Assembly (NCBI GenBank): GCA_949128115.1
Contig: OX421967.1
Coordinates: 19,732,635 to 19,796,634 of the forward strand
Length of the DNA: 64,000 nucleotides
Direction: 5' to 3'
From: Anaspis maculata
Lineage: Eukaryota; Arthropoda; Insecta; Coleoptera; Scraptiidae
Part shown: positions 22,956-33,693 of the stretch, in pieces
Numbering within the stretch: the first letter of the stretch is position 1
Layout of the letters: each line of letters begins with the position of its first letter
Notes under the pieces: generated by a model
Database searches by the model: none
Told to the model about the DNA's origin: nothing
What the model saw: only the letters and a program-made list of their open reading frames with translations
Made by a program: the position numbers and the translations under genes

Positions 22956-23742
22956 CTATTCCGCAGTCACAACAGCTGTAATGCATTTCCTAATGACCTC
23001 CATGTCTTGGCATTTCGTCACTTTTCCAACACCATTGATGCACTCGATGAGCTGAACCCGTTTGTCGTCTTCCAATTTCTTGATCGTCGGGCATTCTCCA
23101 ATGTGGCCCAGGTTGATGCTGCCGTCTTTGTCCAGGAAACCGCGTTTTTCGCTCACGCACTTGAAAAAGCACAGGAAATCCTCGGAGGCAACGTCGTCGT
23201 CCACGTTGGTTTGTATCTCTTCCGCGGTGATCGAATTCTGGTCCAGGCATTCAGTCCTGTTCGCTTCCGAGAGACCTTCAAACATTACCTGCGTGGGAAA
23301 AGAAACACACGTTAATATTTTCCAGAAAATGTGTCCCAAATCACCTCGCGCGTTCACTAATCCTCCAAAGATGAAGTGCGCTTCTAGAGCCTCACGCCCG
23401 TGTGGGGCGCTTCTTTTCAATAGCCTTTCGCTATCAGGATTTCCCAATAGTTTGACTTATCGATATTATTTGTATTTTTATCATTTTATAAAATGTCAAG
23501 AATCAAAGTATTCCATTACTAACGTGGTTTCTCTTCAAGTGTCTACTCTCTGGTCATCTCCAGGCATAATAAAAACAAAAAAAAGCGTTTGTTACATCCA
23601 AATTTGGGACAGAAAACGGTACACTGTTTGGACTAGTATGGATTAAAGGTCCAAAAATTGTACTCACGTCAGTTAAATCGGCAATGGTTTGGTCTAAGAA
23701 CAGAGCGCTGAAAACCACCAGTACTAAAACCTGACGCAACAT
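22956..23742 (-). CDS. Odorant-binding protein, PBP/GOBP family (copy 2)
   Basis: Complete two-exon gene. Exon 1 is 23742 down to 23668 (25 codons, signal peptide MLRQVLVLVVFSALFLDQTI followed by ADLTD; donor GAC|GTGAGT). Exon 2 is 23288 down to 22956 (acceptor TTCCCACGCAG; stop TAG). Both junctions are phase 0; the intron is 379 bp and the protein 135 residues. Conserved cysteines are spaced C-x25-C-x3-C-x38-C-x9-C-x8-C. An extra, seventh cysteine (GECPTI) lies 22 residues past C3. CFFKC with EKRGFLDKDGSI is closest to gene 1. A TATA box lies 57 bp upstream of the ATG. Expected role: extracellular binding of small hydrophobic ligands; which ligand is unknown. Open frames on the plus strand across this region are antisense shadows. 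Confidence 0.95.
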
Positions 23743-23798
23743 GTTTTGATGTCAAGATTCCTCACAAATATGCATTTTAAATTTCGTACAAACTCGTA

Positions 23799-23805
23799 TT
23801 TTATA
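23799..23805 (-). promoter_or_regulatory. TATA box of odorant-binding gene 2
   Basis: TATAAAA on the minus strand, 57 bp upstream of the start codon, which would place transcription start about 25-30 bp upstream of the ATG. Confidence 0.5.
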
Positions 23806-23859
23806 TCTCCTATCTCTGCAACAAATTTGCACTTGTGCCATTCTCTCACAAAATTACAT

Positions 23860-25715
23860 GTCATTAAAAAATTTGCGCTTTGTCGTGGACGAACACCGCC
23901 GCTGTAATCACAACACGGAAGCATTTTGTTCGCGTAAATTGTTGCGCTTCCATGCCTTTGGCTGCGTCAAGAGACTGACAATTTTAAAATATAATGATTT
24001 TCGAAAAATCTTCTTTTTTATGTCTTCCATTCAATTGAACCAGAAATTGAACAATTATTACCGGGTTATGTGTATGCTCCAAATTGCCGCGAATTATTAG
24101 TGAGTGAAATTATTATCCATCCAGATAAAGGAACAAGAACCCAGGCTTCATGGTAATTAGCTCTTAGGTGAGTTCAAGTATTATATATACAATAAAGTCA
24201 CCTTTCGGGATTATTTTTGAAGCTTATTATTTGAAGGATTATTTTTTGGGATGTACCTATGTCGCATTCGACAATTCGTCGATTTTCTCCTAGTCCTGAA
24301 AAGTATGTTTCTATTCTAAGTCGCATTCACTTGAAGACCCTGCAGCAACAAGGAGGCATCTGTATTTTGGCCAAAATGATTCACCCAAGTTCGGACTCAC
24401 GTTACCTCTATGCACTTAAATATTGTTACGATATCTCGCGTACGGGTTCGAATATAATTGAGACGATCGTTTTAAGCACACACTGTTTATTACTGCATAC
24501 TACAATAGCTACACGCCAACAATTATCAATTTGGAATTATATCGCAGTTACTTCGCTTGTTTCGCACTCGTTACCACTTCTCATTCCAATTCAATACTGC
24601 CTGCCGCACTGTTGGACTGTGCTTTTATATGCTTCCGATTAGGGTTCCCGAGCTTTATATCATATTCCAGCAATTTCCACAGTGGCCCGGCATATGCGGT
24701 TTCTAGACCACTCCTGAATAATCACACACATTACCCGTATAATTCTGCCGTGCTCTGGAACTGGCGCCTCCGCCAAAATGGACAGATGTGTCTCGATTGA
24801 TCATTGGAGTCTCCATGTATTTCAATGCCATCGAGTTTACTCTAGAAATGTCCAGAGCTCCGCGCATTTGTACACTGCGGCTGTGGAAGAGTCCAGAAAG
24901 ATCGCGTGTTTACCAGTATGCACGGGATCGCCGCTTGTAACAATATTCTCCATTGTTTGGTGCAACAAAGTGGTTTCTTCCATCGGTTTTTCTAAGAACA
25001 AACCTAATTAATACATACCTCCAACTTTTTTCTAATAGTAACAATATCTTTATTGTCCTTTGTGAAGCTCATAAGAAACCATCAGATATTTACATTACAC
25101 TACATTAGATTACAGATTATTGTTGCTGCAGGACCTTTAAACTTTACCTACTTACTTTTTGCTCTCAAAACTTAGATTCCTGTGTTACGGCGCCTCAGAG
25201 CAATTGTCCATAAACCCTTGTGCAGAGCTGAGAGCTCCTGTACCACAATTTCGTCTTGTACATTTTGAGAGACATGATAGCCTGCTTATTCTCCGGATTT
25301 ATCTGCCTGCGAGTATTTCTTATGGGGAGAATCTATGAAGATTCCCCCACACGAAAGAGCAGCTGAATAATTAAATACGTGCGTATACAGGGTGATTCCA
25401 AAGTGTCGGATCATCTCAACGGTGCGTAATATGGAGGTGTAGAGTAGAGTAAATGTTTGATGATAATCTAACCGCTCAAAATTTATATAATCTGTTAAGC
25501 TGAATTTGACTTGCCAAGCGCATCATTTTCAACAGGTCAAATTTTGATGACCCCACCAATTCTCACCAAATTAGAGATCAGCACGGTTTTCAAACTGAGA
25601 TGCAACATGTCAAATTTGCCTTTTGAATTAAACTGATCAAATAAACGTTACATGGCCAAATTTGCCCTTACTTTGGTACTGAGTAACTTTGTATTGCTGC
25701 AAACGATTTTAGCTT
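23860..25715. other. Intergenic sequence, no gene called
   Basis: A 127-codon plus-strand frame (24259-24642) and several minus-strand frames near 24700-24960 are open, the latter with weak donor-like sites, but none shows a domain or a convincing exon pair. A lone element terminus, TACAGGGTGATTC, lies at about 25386. Confidence 0.3.
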
Positions 25716-28498
25716 TTAGTCCTAGCGGTATAAGTAAAATTTCATAAAAATGGCTCTAATTGTGACAAAAGTGTGAAATTTGGTGTGTGGACTCCTTAAA
25801 GCATTTAAAAGGTTTTTAGAAGGGGAGCCAAGGAAAATTTTGATTTTGATTTTTTAATTTTTTGTGACGTCATTTTTTTAATTTTTTTTTTTCATTTTTG
25901 CAACTATTCAAGATTTTTCACTTTTGCTTTTGTATTATGGTGAGTAACTGCTTAATCCAAGAAACGGAAGAGAAAATTTGCGAAAAAAATTAACTGAACT
26001 GAAATGATGGCGTTTTTTGTAAAAATCAATTTTTTCCATTTTTTTCAAAAAATACTGTGAATATATGAAAAATTAAAATAGGAAATTATTCCTCAAAACA
26101 AGCCCTATCAGAAGTTATGGAAGTGTTTCTCAAAATTCCAAGCCGTTGTCGAGATATTTGGAAATATGTTATTTCTTGCGACTGTTTCTTCGTATTAGCT
26201 CCTATTTCATCAAACATATAACAGGGTTCTTTTTTCTTGAAAATATACTTCAGAATAATCACACCGAAGATTTCTCAGAAGTTCATTGTAAATTGTAATT
26301 TTTCCAGTGGCGTAGATCATAAAAATTCAAATCGTTTCTACCCTCACCATACTTTCTACACCACTCGATTATTTGAAAAATACATGACATTTTGGCATTA
26401 TGATGATCATCCAAGATCACTTAGCATGACACTTCATTTAAAAAGCACACATTTTTTCCGCTGATCAGATCGGCTGCGAAACAATGTATAAAAACCCGGG
26501 TATTTTACATCACTGAATTATAGTCCTAGCGGTATAAGTAAAATTTCATAAAAATGGCTCTAATTGTGACAAAAGTGTGAAATTTGGTGTGTGGACTCCT
26601 AAAAGCATTTCAAAGGTTTCCAGAAGGGGAGCCAAGAAAAATTTTGATTTTAATTTTTTCAATTTTTTGTGACGTCATTTTTTTTCATTTTTTTTTCTTT
26701 CTGAAACTGTCTGAGATTTTTGACTTTTGTCTTTGTACTATGGTGAGTAATTGCTTATTCCAAGAAACGGAAGAGAAAATTTGTGAAAAAAATCAATTGA
26801 ACTGAAATGATGACGTTTTTTGCAAAAATCAAACTTTTCAATTTTGTGTGAAATGTGGATATGTGAAAAATAGAAAAATGCAACAATTCCTCAAAAAAAG
26901 CCCTATCAGAAGTTCTTGAAGTGTGTCTCCAAATTCCAAGCCGTTCTCAAGATATTTGGAAAAATGTTATTTCTTGCAATTGTTCCTTCGTATTAGCTCC
27001 TATTACATCAAACACATCACAGGGTTCTTTTTTCTTAGAAATATACTTAGGAATGATCAGACCGGAGATTTCTTAGTAGTTTATTGTAAATTGTAATTTT
27101 TCCAGTGGCGTAGACGTGGAAATTCGAACCATTTCTACCCTCCCACCGCACTTTCTACACCACTCGATTATTTAGAAAATATATGACATTTTGGCATCAT
27201 GATCATCTAAGTTCACCTAGTATGACACTTCTTTTGAAAACAAGATGAGATCGACGATCTTGAGCACACAATTTTTCCACTGATCAGATCGACTGCTAAA
27301 TATTACTTTTTTTTTAAGTATATTAAGTAACATTTATTAATAGGTAAATTTTACAAAGATAATATAGCAATAAAAACGGACATTACATTTTGTATCACCT
27401 CCTCGATCATCTCCATCATGACTGTTTTAGATACATAATAGTTTATTGTTCCCCCAAACTGAAAATTCTGCACTTTATCAACAGTAAAGTTGGTTGAGTG
27501 GCTATCACTGGCGTCGAAGGCATACATGTCATCGCATCTATTTTGTAATTATTGCGGTTTGGAACATAGGAACATACCTACCTATTTGTTTGTAAATATT
27601 TGTATTTTATTTGACAAGATGATCATCAAAAGCCACCTGTTGTGACATCCTATTCAAAAACTCTGGGGGGGGGGACAATCAACTATAATTTATCTATAAC
27701 AGTCATGATGGAGATGATCGAGGAGATGATACAAGATGCATTGTTTCGCAGTCGATCTGATCAGCGGAAAAATTGTGTGCTTTTTAAATGAAGTGTCATG
27801 CTAAGTGATCTTGGATGATCATCATAATGCCAAAATGTCATGTATTTTTCAAATAATCGAGTGGTGTAGAAAGTATGGTGAGAGGGTAGAAACGATTTGA
27901 ATTTTTATGATCTACGCCACTGGAAAAATTACAATTTACAATGAACTTCTAAGAAATCTTCGGTCTGATCATTCTGAAGTATATTTTCAAGAAAAAAGAA
28001 CCCTGTTATATGTTTGATGAAATAGGAGCTAATACGAAGAAACAGTCGCAAGAAATAACATATTTCCAAATATCTCGAAAACGGCTTGGAATTTTGAGAA
28101 ACACTTCCATAACTTCTGATAGGGCTTGTTTTGAGGGATAATTGCCTTTTTTAATTTTTCACATATTCACAGTATTTTTTGAAAAAAATGGAAAAAATTG
28201 ATTTTTACAAAAAACGCCATCATTTCAGTTCAGTTGATTTTTTTCGCAAATTTTCTCTTCCGTTTTTTGGATTAAGCAGTTACTCACCATAATACAGAAG
28301 CAAAAGTAAAAAATCTTGGATAGTTGCAAAAATGAAAAAAAAAATAAAAAAAATGACGTCACAAAAAATTAAAAAATCAAAATCAAAATTTTTCTTGGCT
28401 CCCCTTCTAAAAACCTTTTAAATGCTTCAAGGAGTCCACACACCAAATTTCACACTTTTGTCACAATTAGAGCCATTTTTACGTGTACCGCTAGGACT
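25716..28498. mobile_element. Large foldback B with a duplicated left arm
   Basis: A roughly 0.75-0.8 kb module (starting TCCTAGCGGTATAAGTAAAA, containing CTAATTGTGACAAAAGTGTG and AATCGAGTGGTG) occurs three times: direct at about 25716-26470, direct at about 26523-27300, inverted at about 27690-28498. The central arms continue inward (ATCATCTCCATCATGACTG at 27407 and its inverse at 27700). Copy 1 is closer to the inverted copy than copy 2 is (shared GATCATCCAAGATCACTTAG), suggesting copy 2 is older or separately acquired. Non-coding. Confidence 0.7.
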
Positions 28499-28599
28499 AT
28501 TTGTTTGAACGGTTACTTAGTCAAATCCTTTATCTAGCCAATATTTTTCCAGAATTAGGTGTTCTACATTAGTATCCTGCAAGGTGGTGAATAAAACTG

Positions 28600-29700
28600 A
28601 AAGTTCGGCATGCCCCTGTTGGAAAGCCCAGGCATTTTCGGTTTTGACCTAGAAAAAAATAACGTAAGTCTGAAAATTGGTGGAACCGTTCTACTTCATC
28701 CCCTCAACAACATGGTGAAAGTCCTAAAAGATACTATGTCCACTCCATCGTTCCAATACAGCCTCAAATTGCTGAAAATTACCTCCTTGGTCAGCTGAGC
28801 AACATACTGGAAATCCTAAGAAATCCCACTCCGCTTCGTCGTATTTTTGGAGGCCAAAAGAGGTATAAGTGACCTTTTTTGGACACTATTTATTAAGAGA
28901 CTTGCTGAAGTTTCAATACAACTCAAAATTGATGAATAGTCTCCTCGGTCAGTTGAACAACATACTAAAAGTCTTAAGAAATCCCATGTCCGCTTCATCG
29001 TTTTTTTGGCGTCAAAAAGATGTAAGTGACATTGGCTTGGTAACTATTTAATCAAAATACGCCTTGAAGTTAAACATTGCTGAAAATTTCTGGAAATGGC
29101 CTCCTCGGTCAGTTGAACAACATACTAAAAGTCCTAAGAAATTCCATGTCCGCTTCATCGTTTTTTTTTTGCAGCAAAAACGTGTAAATGACATTGTCTT
29201 GAAAACTTACAATAAAAATACGTGGTGAAAATTCAACACAGCTGAAAATGACCTTGGTCGGTTGAACAATATTTATTGAAAATCCTAAAAAATACTAGTT
29301 CAACGTTTTTTTTTTTTAAATATTCATCAAAATACACGCTGAAGTTTTCTAATACAGCTGAAAATTGCTGAGCATGATTTCCCCGGTAAGTTGAACAACA
29401 TGTTATTAAAAGTCCTAAGAAATCCACCACCCGCTTCATCGTTTTTTGGAGGCAAAAAGGCTCGCAAAAAGGTCTGAATGACATTTTTTTGGAAACTATA
29501 ATTTATTGAAATACGCGTGGATGTTACAATACCTACAGCTGAAAATTGCTAAGAATGGTCTCCTCGGTCAGTTAAACAACATACTGAAAGCCCTAAGAAA
29601 TCCTCCAATTACTTCGTGTTTTTTTAGGCGGAAAATATGCATTAGCGATATCTTATTGGACACCATTTATTAAAATATGCGTTGAATACAAGATTGAATA
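28600..29700 (+). repeat. Degenerate tandem array, 110-170 bp units
   Basis: At least five units carry the core TCCTCGGTCAGTTGAACAAC, then CTAAAAGTCCTAAGAAATCC, then CGCTTCATCGTTTTTTT and AAGTGACAT, at about 28790, 28945, 29100, 29385 and 29560, with a partial at 29250. Inverted copies lie at 31290-31610. Confidence 0.65.
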
Positions 29701-30073
29701 ATACTTCAAGTGACATGAAATGTTTGCATTGCATAACAGAGATATTGGCGAGTTTCAAGATCGAATACGCCATCTGACGGCCAAAGTGTAAACGACGTTT
29801 GTGCACGGATCAACCGCAGATTTGTGTGGGCTCTTATGAGCGTTGCGGTGTTTGGTGACTTTAATTGATTCCATCTGACTTAACGCGGCGTTGATTTTTT
29901 CCAACAAAGTACGTGAGCCACGCACGTTTCATTATCTTGAATATACTAGGTGTCGTCGGTTGCAAAAGCATTGCATTTGTAAATAAGAGTGGCACGTGTA
30001 CGACGACTGGCAAGCAAAAGTGGCATCAGAATGGGAGGTGGTAAGATTTGTGATTTTGTCATAGTGACAAAAA

Positions 30074-30349
30074 GTGGCGGAGAATTGGTTGCGTTTCCGA
30101 GTGCCCGAGTGCGAGTCGCGCTGTGGAAACCGGAAAAAGGAAGAGTTACATTTTCACCGTTTCCCGTCGAAAGCGAAAGACGCAAGTTGGGTAGTCAAGA
30201 TGACAAACAAACTTGGCACTGTGGAAAATATGACTACGAGAAAAGCCTGGGAAGTGTCGCTAAAAATAGGAACTTTAAATGGCTGCATCGAAGAAGCACA
30301 GCTGCGATATGTTTGCATGTCCCGGACTGGCCTGCTTTGCAAGTGCATT
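30074..30349 (+). pseudogene. THAP-like zinc-finger fragment
   Basis: The frame gives PECESRCGN, then ELHFHRFPSKAKDASW. Paired cysteines followed by an F-H-R-F-P block and a tryptophan are the start of a THAP DNA-binding module. The terminal C-x2-H half is not present in this frame, and the upstream cysteines seem split over two frames, so this is probably a decayed fragment. Its 3' end overlaps the minus-strand SWIM frame. THAP modules are common in transposon-derived proteins; a chance resemblance is possible. Confidence 0.33.
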
Positions 30350-30771
30350 TAAACGTTCCAATTTCACAGGAACTCTCGCAGGAACTGCTACTACTATTTC
30401 TTTTAATTACAATCTCAGTTGCCTCGTGAGGAGATTCATACAATGCGCTTGTTTGTAAACACAATCCAAATATGTCTATGTTTGAACTGAAGCTTGATTC
30501 GGTTCGCTTTCGACCACACAACACAAGAAATTGTGACTTCAGAATCTCCTCTCCCATCAGTATCCCATCACGATAGATCGAGAATCCGTTGAGGCTTGAG
30601 GCCATCCAGTGATTGAAAACCTTCATAACACTCAATTCGCTTCTGCCATTTTCGAGTTCCACCGCAATAGGTACTAATTAACCACGTTTCACGTCTGGAG
30701 GACATTAAAAACCGCTTACTACTGATGAGATTTTTGAACGCGCGGGCAACAATCCGTGCCCTATCCGACAT
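30234..30771 (-). pseudogene. SWIM zinc-finger protein fragment
   Basis: The minus frame 30662-30234 contains CTCKAGQSGTCKHIAAVLL, the C-x-C-x7-C-x-H pattern of the SWIM zinc finger, preceded by a block ending GTFK as in arthropod SWIM proteins of transposon or YqaJ-associated type. An ATG at 30771 opens MSDRARIVARAFKNL in a different frame. The two frames can be joined only by a 46-bp intron (GTAAGC...TTAG) or a frameshift. Sequence after the SWIM core does not look like the family and stops at 30234-30236. I read it as a partial, probably broken, element-derived gene; a short-intron functional gene is less likely. Confidence 0.5.
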
Positions 30772-31289
30772 GTTTGTTTACATGCGAAGCGCATCAGCAG
30801 CGCCACCATCGGTAATGTTACTCGCCAATACCTAACCAAATCACCAACCAACAGCACCCTCTATTTAAAATCTGTAACAAAAACAATACAGAGGCATACC
30901 TACTTACTTTCCTCATCTTTCTCAGTGCCTAATGGTTTCTTATGTATAAGTAAAAGTAGCTACAATAACACCTAGAGCTCGTATTTCCATTTCTGGTCAA
31001 CTTTAACTGGAAGCTACCTAAATACCAAAGCAACGATGTTAGATATTGGTAATCACGAGGGTAGTTATCTATAGTACCTACCTAATAAACCTCAAATTAT
31101 TCTGTGATTAGAATTAACCTGCAAAGAAAATTGAAGGGACTGGGAAAGTGGTTTGAAATTATCTAATCAATAAGAACGTCTATTCATCATCTTCCATTTT
31201 TCCCGAGATTTTCCGTGTTAAGCTATTGCCGTAACAGCTTTTGTCTCTACAGTAGATACACATTAAGGAGCAAGCAAGGACCGTGGTCT

Positions 31290-31612
31290 AATGTTTCACC
31301 ACATTTTCTCAAAGTTCAATCTTTAGGAGGAATCAGATTTCTTAGGACTTTCAGTATGTGGTTCAGCTGACCAAGAAGTCCATTTTCAAAAATTTTCAGC
31401 TGTACTGAAACTTCGACGCGTATTTTAATAAATAGTATCAAAAAAATGTCACTTATACAATTTTACCGCCAAGAAACCATGAAGCGGAAATAGGATTTCT
31501 TAGGACTTTCAATACATTGTTCAACTGACCGGGGAGATCATTTTCAGCTGTAGTGAAAGATCAACGCGTATTTTAATAAATAGTTCCCAAAAAATGTCAC
31601 TTATATCTAGTG
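31290..31612 (-). repeat. Inverted copies of the 28.6-29.7 kb tandem unit
   Basis: Two units in opposite orientation to the array at 28600-29700 (GATTTCTTAGGACTTTCAGT and a second GGATTTCTTAGGACTTTCAA). Together with that array they bracket the SWIM/THAP remnants. Confidence 0.6.
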
Positions 31613-32250
31613 ACACTTGAATCACTTAAATCTAAGGCTGGTGTTAACTTAAAACTTCAGGTAAGAAGAGGCGAGGATGATGTCGACTCAAGTTAAACAC
31701 ATGAAATACTTACAATAAAAGTGATCCAAATCTGAATCGCTCCAGGAATGCGGTTTAGGATGAGGATTGAACGTTAAGGCTGTATTCGCAGCATGGTAAA
31801 AGTATCTTCAATATTTCTTCTTCAAAAATTAAAATAAAAACTCTTTTTTTTATGCGAACTTGTCTTCGCGAAATGAACTATTTATTCTAAACACTTCAAG
31901 GTGTTTCTTGCGCGTATGGAACAAGAATTGTTGTTGAAGGGATCAAATTGCAACTGCATGCTTTCACGGGAGAATCATTGCCTTTGTGCAACTGAAAGTG
32001 CTCGTGACCAATGTTACGAAAATCGGAACAATCACTGACTGATCACCGACTGTTTGTAACTGATTGCTGTGGCTATTGCGACTTTGGTTACGAACATTTT
32101 TAGGTGCACAAGAGCGATGATTCCCCATCGAATCTAAGCAGTTGTAATTTGTCCCCTTCGGCAACAATTCTCGTTCCATACAAGCAAAAAATATCTTGAA
32201 ATGTTGAGAATGAATTGGTTCTTTCATCATATTGTTCTCTTCTTTTTTAG
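31613..32250. other. Intergenic sequence, nothing recognised
   Basis: A minus-strand frame at 31964-32230 has scattered cysteines but no recognisable domain. Confidence 0.3.
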
Positions 32251-32646
32251 TTGCGCCGATCGCAGCCCGTCGTTGAAGTGGTGAGAGATAACCCGGAGGA
32301 GATAAGGGACCTCATCGACTCGCAGGCCGGGTCGGCGAAGCTTACCGCATAGTTAAACGTTTTGTGAGAACGTTCAATAAGGCGAATATAGGACTTGTAT
32401 AAAACGTTAATTTGACATCAAATGAACGTCAAGTCCGAACGTTCTTGTTCAAGTGTGAACGTTATTTGAACAATAGTATGACGTTATTTTGTTTAGTGGG
32501 GTTCCACTTCGGACGTCAGCGCAAGAGGGATGTTCTACAAGGAGCTGCCGGAACATTACTTTTGGGACGGTCCCGCCTTCCAGTGGAAGAGACACTTCAA
32601 GACCATCAAAGTTATCGGTGCCGTCGCCGAAGTCCCAAGTCGGTGA
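32251..32646 (+). pseudogene. Helitron Rep/helicase fragment, interrupted
   Basis: Two blocks, 32251-32352 (ending DSQAGSAKLTA, then stop) and 32497-32646 (SARGMFYKELPEHYFW, then QWKRHFKTIKVIG), lie in the order seen in the linker region of Helitron-type helicase proteins, where a K-L-T-A block is followed by A-R, then a P-x-Y/H-Y/F-x-W motif, a K-x-W segment and I-G. They are separated by about 144 bp of unrelated A/T-rich DNA with several AACGTT words that looks like a small insertion. The second block stops at 32644-32646. No Rep or helicase motifs were found nearby, so this is a remnant. Assignment is from memory of family motifs. Confidence 0.45.
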
Positions 32647-32780
32647 CTTGAGTTAGCTCATCATCAGCATTTGTTTCATTTTGTAGTTTTTTCAACTGAG
32701 TCTCACTTATTGTGCCCTTTGTTCAAGGAAAATTTATATGAGCTTCTGCATTTTGTTCTACAAGTTTAAAATTGTTGTCA

Positions 32781-33260
32781 TTATAATTGGCTCTGGAAAG
32801 TGCATCTGCAAAGTAAAGTAAAACTCCAGGTTTGTGTCAGACTGCGAATTCGTATGGCTGAAAGCTGATTCTTAGACGTCGAAGCCTTAAAGGACACTGT
32901 TCTAAACTTTTCCGAAAGATAGCCTCCAAAAGGCTTATGGTCTGAATCAACAAGAAACGATTTACCGTATAAATATTGATGAAACCGTTGACATCCAAAT
33001 ACGATAGCTAACATTTCTTTTTCGATCTGAGCGTAGCCCTGCTGTGTTTCAGTCAAACTTTTTGAAGCATATGCCACTGGCAACCCGTCCTGCAGCAAGA
33101 TTGCCCCCATGCCGTCTTTGCTGGAATCTACTGAAAGAGTTATTGGCTTTGATTCATCATAGTATATAAGCACCGGGCTATAGTCATTAACATTTCTTTC
33201 AGCTTAATGAATTCGTTTTTGTGAACTGTTGTCCAAACCCATTCAGTTTATATTTTCATC
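32781..33260 (-). pseudogene. Gypsy-type LTR retrotransposon pol fragment (RNase H region)
   Basis: The longest frame (33173-32781) contains LSVDSSKDGMGAILLQ, VAYASKSL and EKEMLAIVFGCQRFHQYLYG, the reverse transcriptase/RNase H junction typical of Gypsy elements, with the first RNase H aspartate present. Upstream (to about 33260) a W-x-W...LKEM-type segment lies in another frame. Downstream the expected continuation (an L-x-A-I-F and later A-D-A-L-S-R type block) lies in a second frame and has a stop. At least two frameshifts plus truncation at both ends make it inactive. No LTR was seen. Confidence 0.75.
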
Positions 33261-33369
33261 ATCGGGAAGCCGCCGCGAAGCATGGAATGGCAACGATCTT
33301 TGCTCTATTGTTCCAAAATTATTCGCCCTGACACTAGTGAAGTTACTTTCGGGATACCTGTGAATAATG

Positions 33370-33515
33370 TGATTGTGATCAAATAAACTCATAATTTGGG
33401 CAGGCTGGAGGCTGTCTGTGCCTCTCCGGCTGTGCCCTAGCCAAAAGCGGCGTTACATCCCGAAATTTGACCAGGTCAAAGCATGCCTAAATTACGAATT
33501 TATTTGATCACACGA
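33370..33515. mobile_element. MITE-like hairpin, family C (inverted orientation)
   Basis: Ends TGTGATCAAATAAACTCATA and its counterpart TTTATTTGATCACAC near 33515. The interior on the minus strand reads TCAAATTTCGGGATGTAACG and GGGCACAGCC, shared with 4268-4386 and 11796-11898. About 180 bp upstream of odorant-binding gene 3. Confidence 0.6.
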
Positions 33516-33644
33516 TAGAACAGGAATTACTATTATTATTGTATGATGTATGTGTGTATTAATTGGTAACATATAAATAAAACAACAAAAGCAAGGTGGC
33601 ATTCACAGGAAATTGTTATCGGAGTTAGCAAGCTTGACACTTGA

Positions 33645-33652
33645 TATAAATA
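33645..33652 (+). promoter_or_regulatory. TATA box of odorant-binding gene 3
   Basis: TATAAATA, 41 bp upstream of the start codon at 33694, so the predicted 5' UTR is very short. Confidence 0.5.
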
Positions 33653-33693
33653 AGTAAAACCTGCTTGCCAATTATTATTATAATAACCGAAAA

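Noticed and set aside
23062..23646. 194-codon plus frame
   Set aside because: Antisense shadow of odorant-binding gene 2, which has all six cysteines and good splice sites on the minus strand.
24259..24642. 127-codon plus frame
   Set aside because: No domain, composition like flanking DNA, no splice partner.
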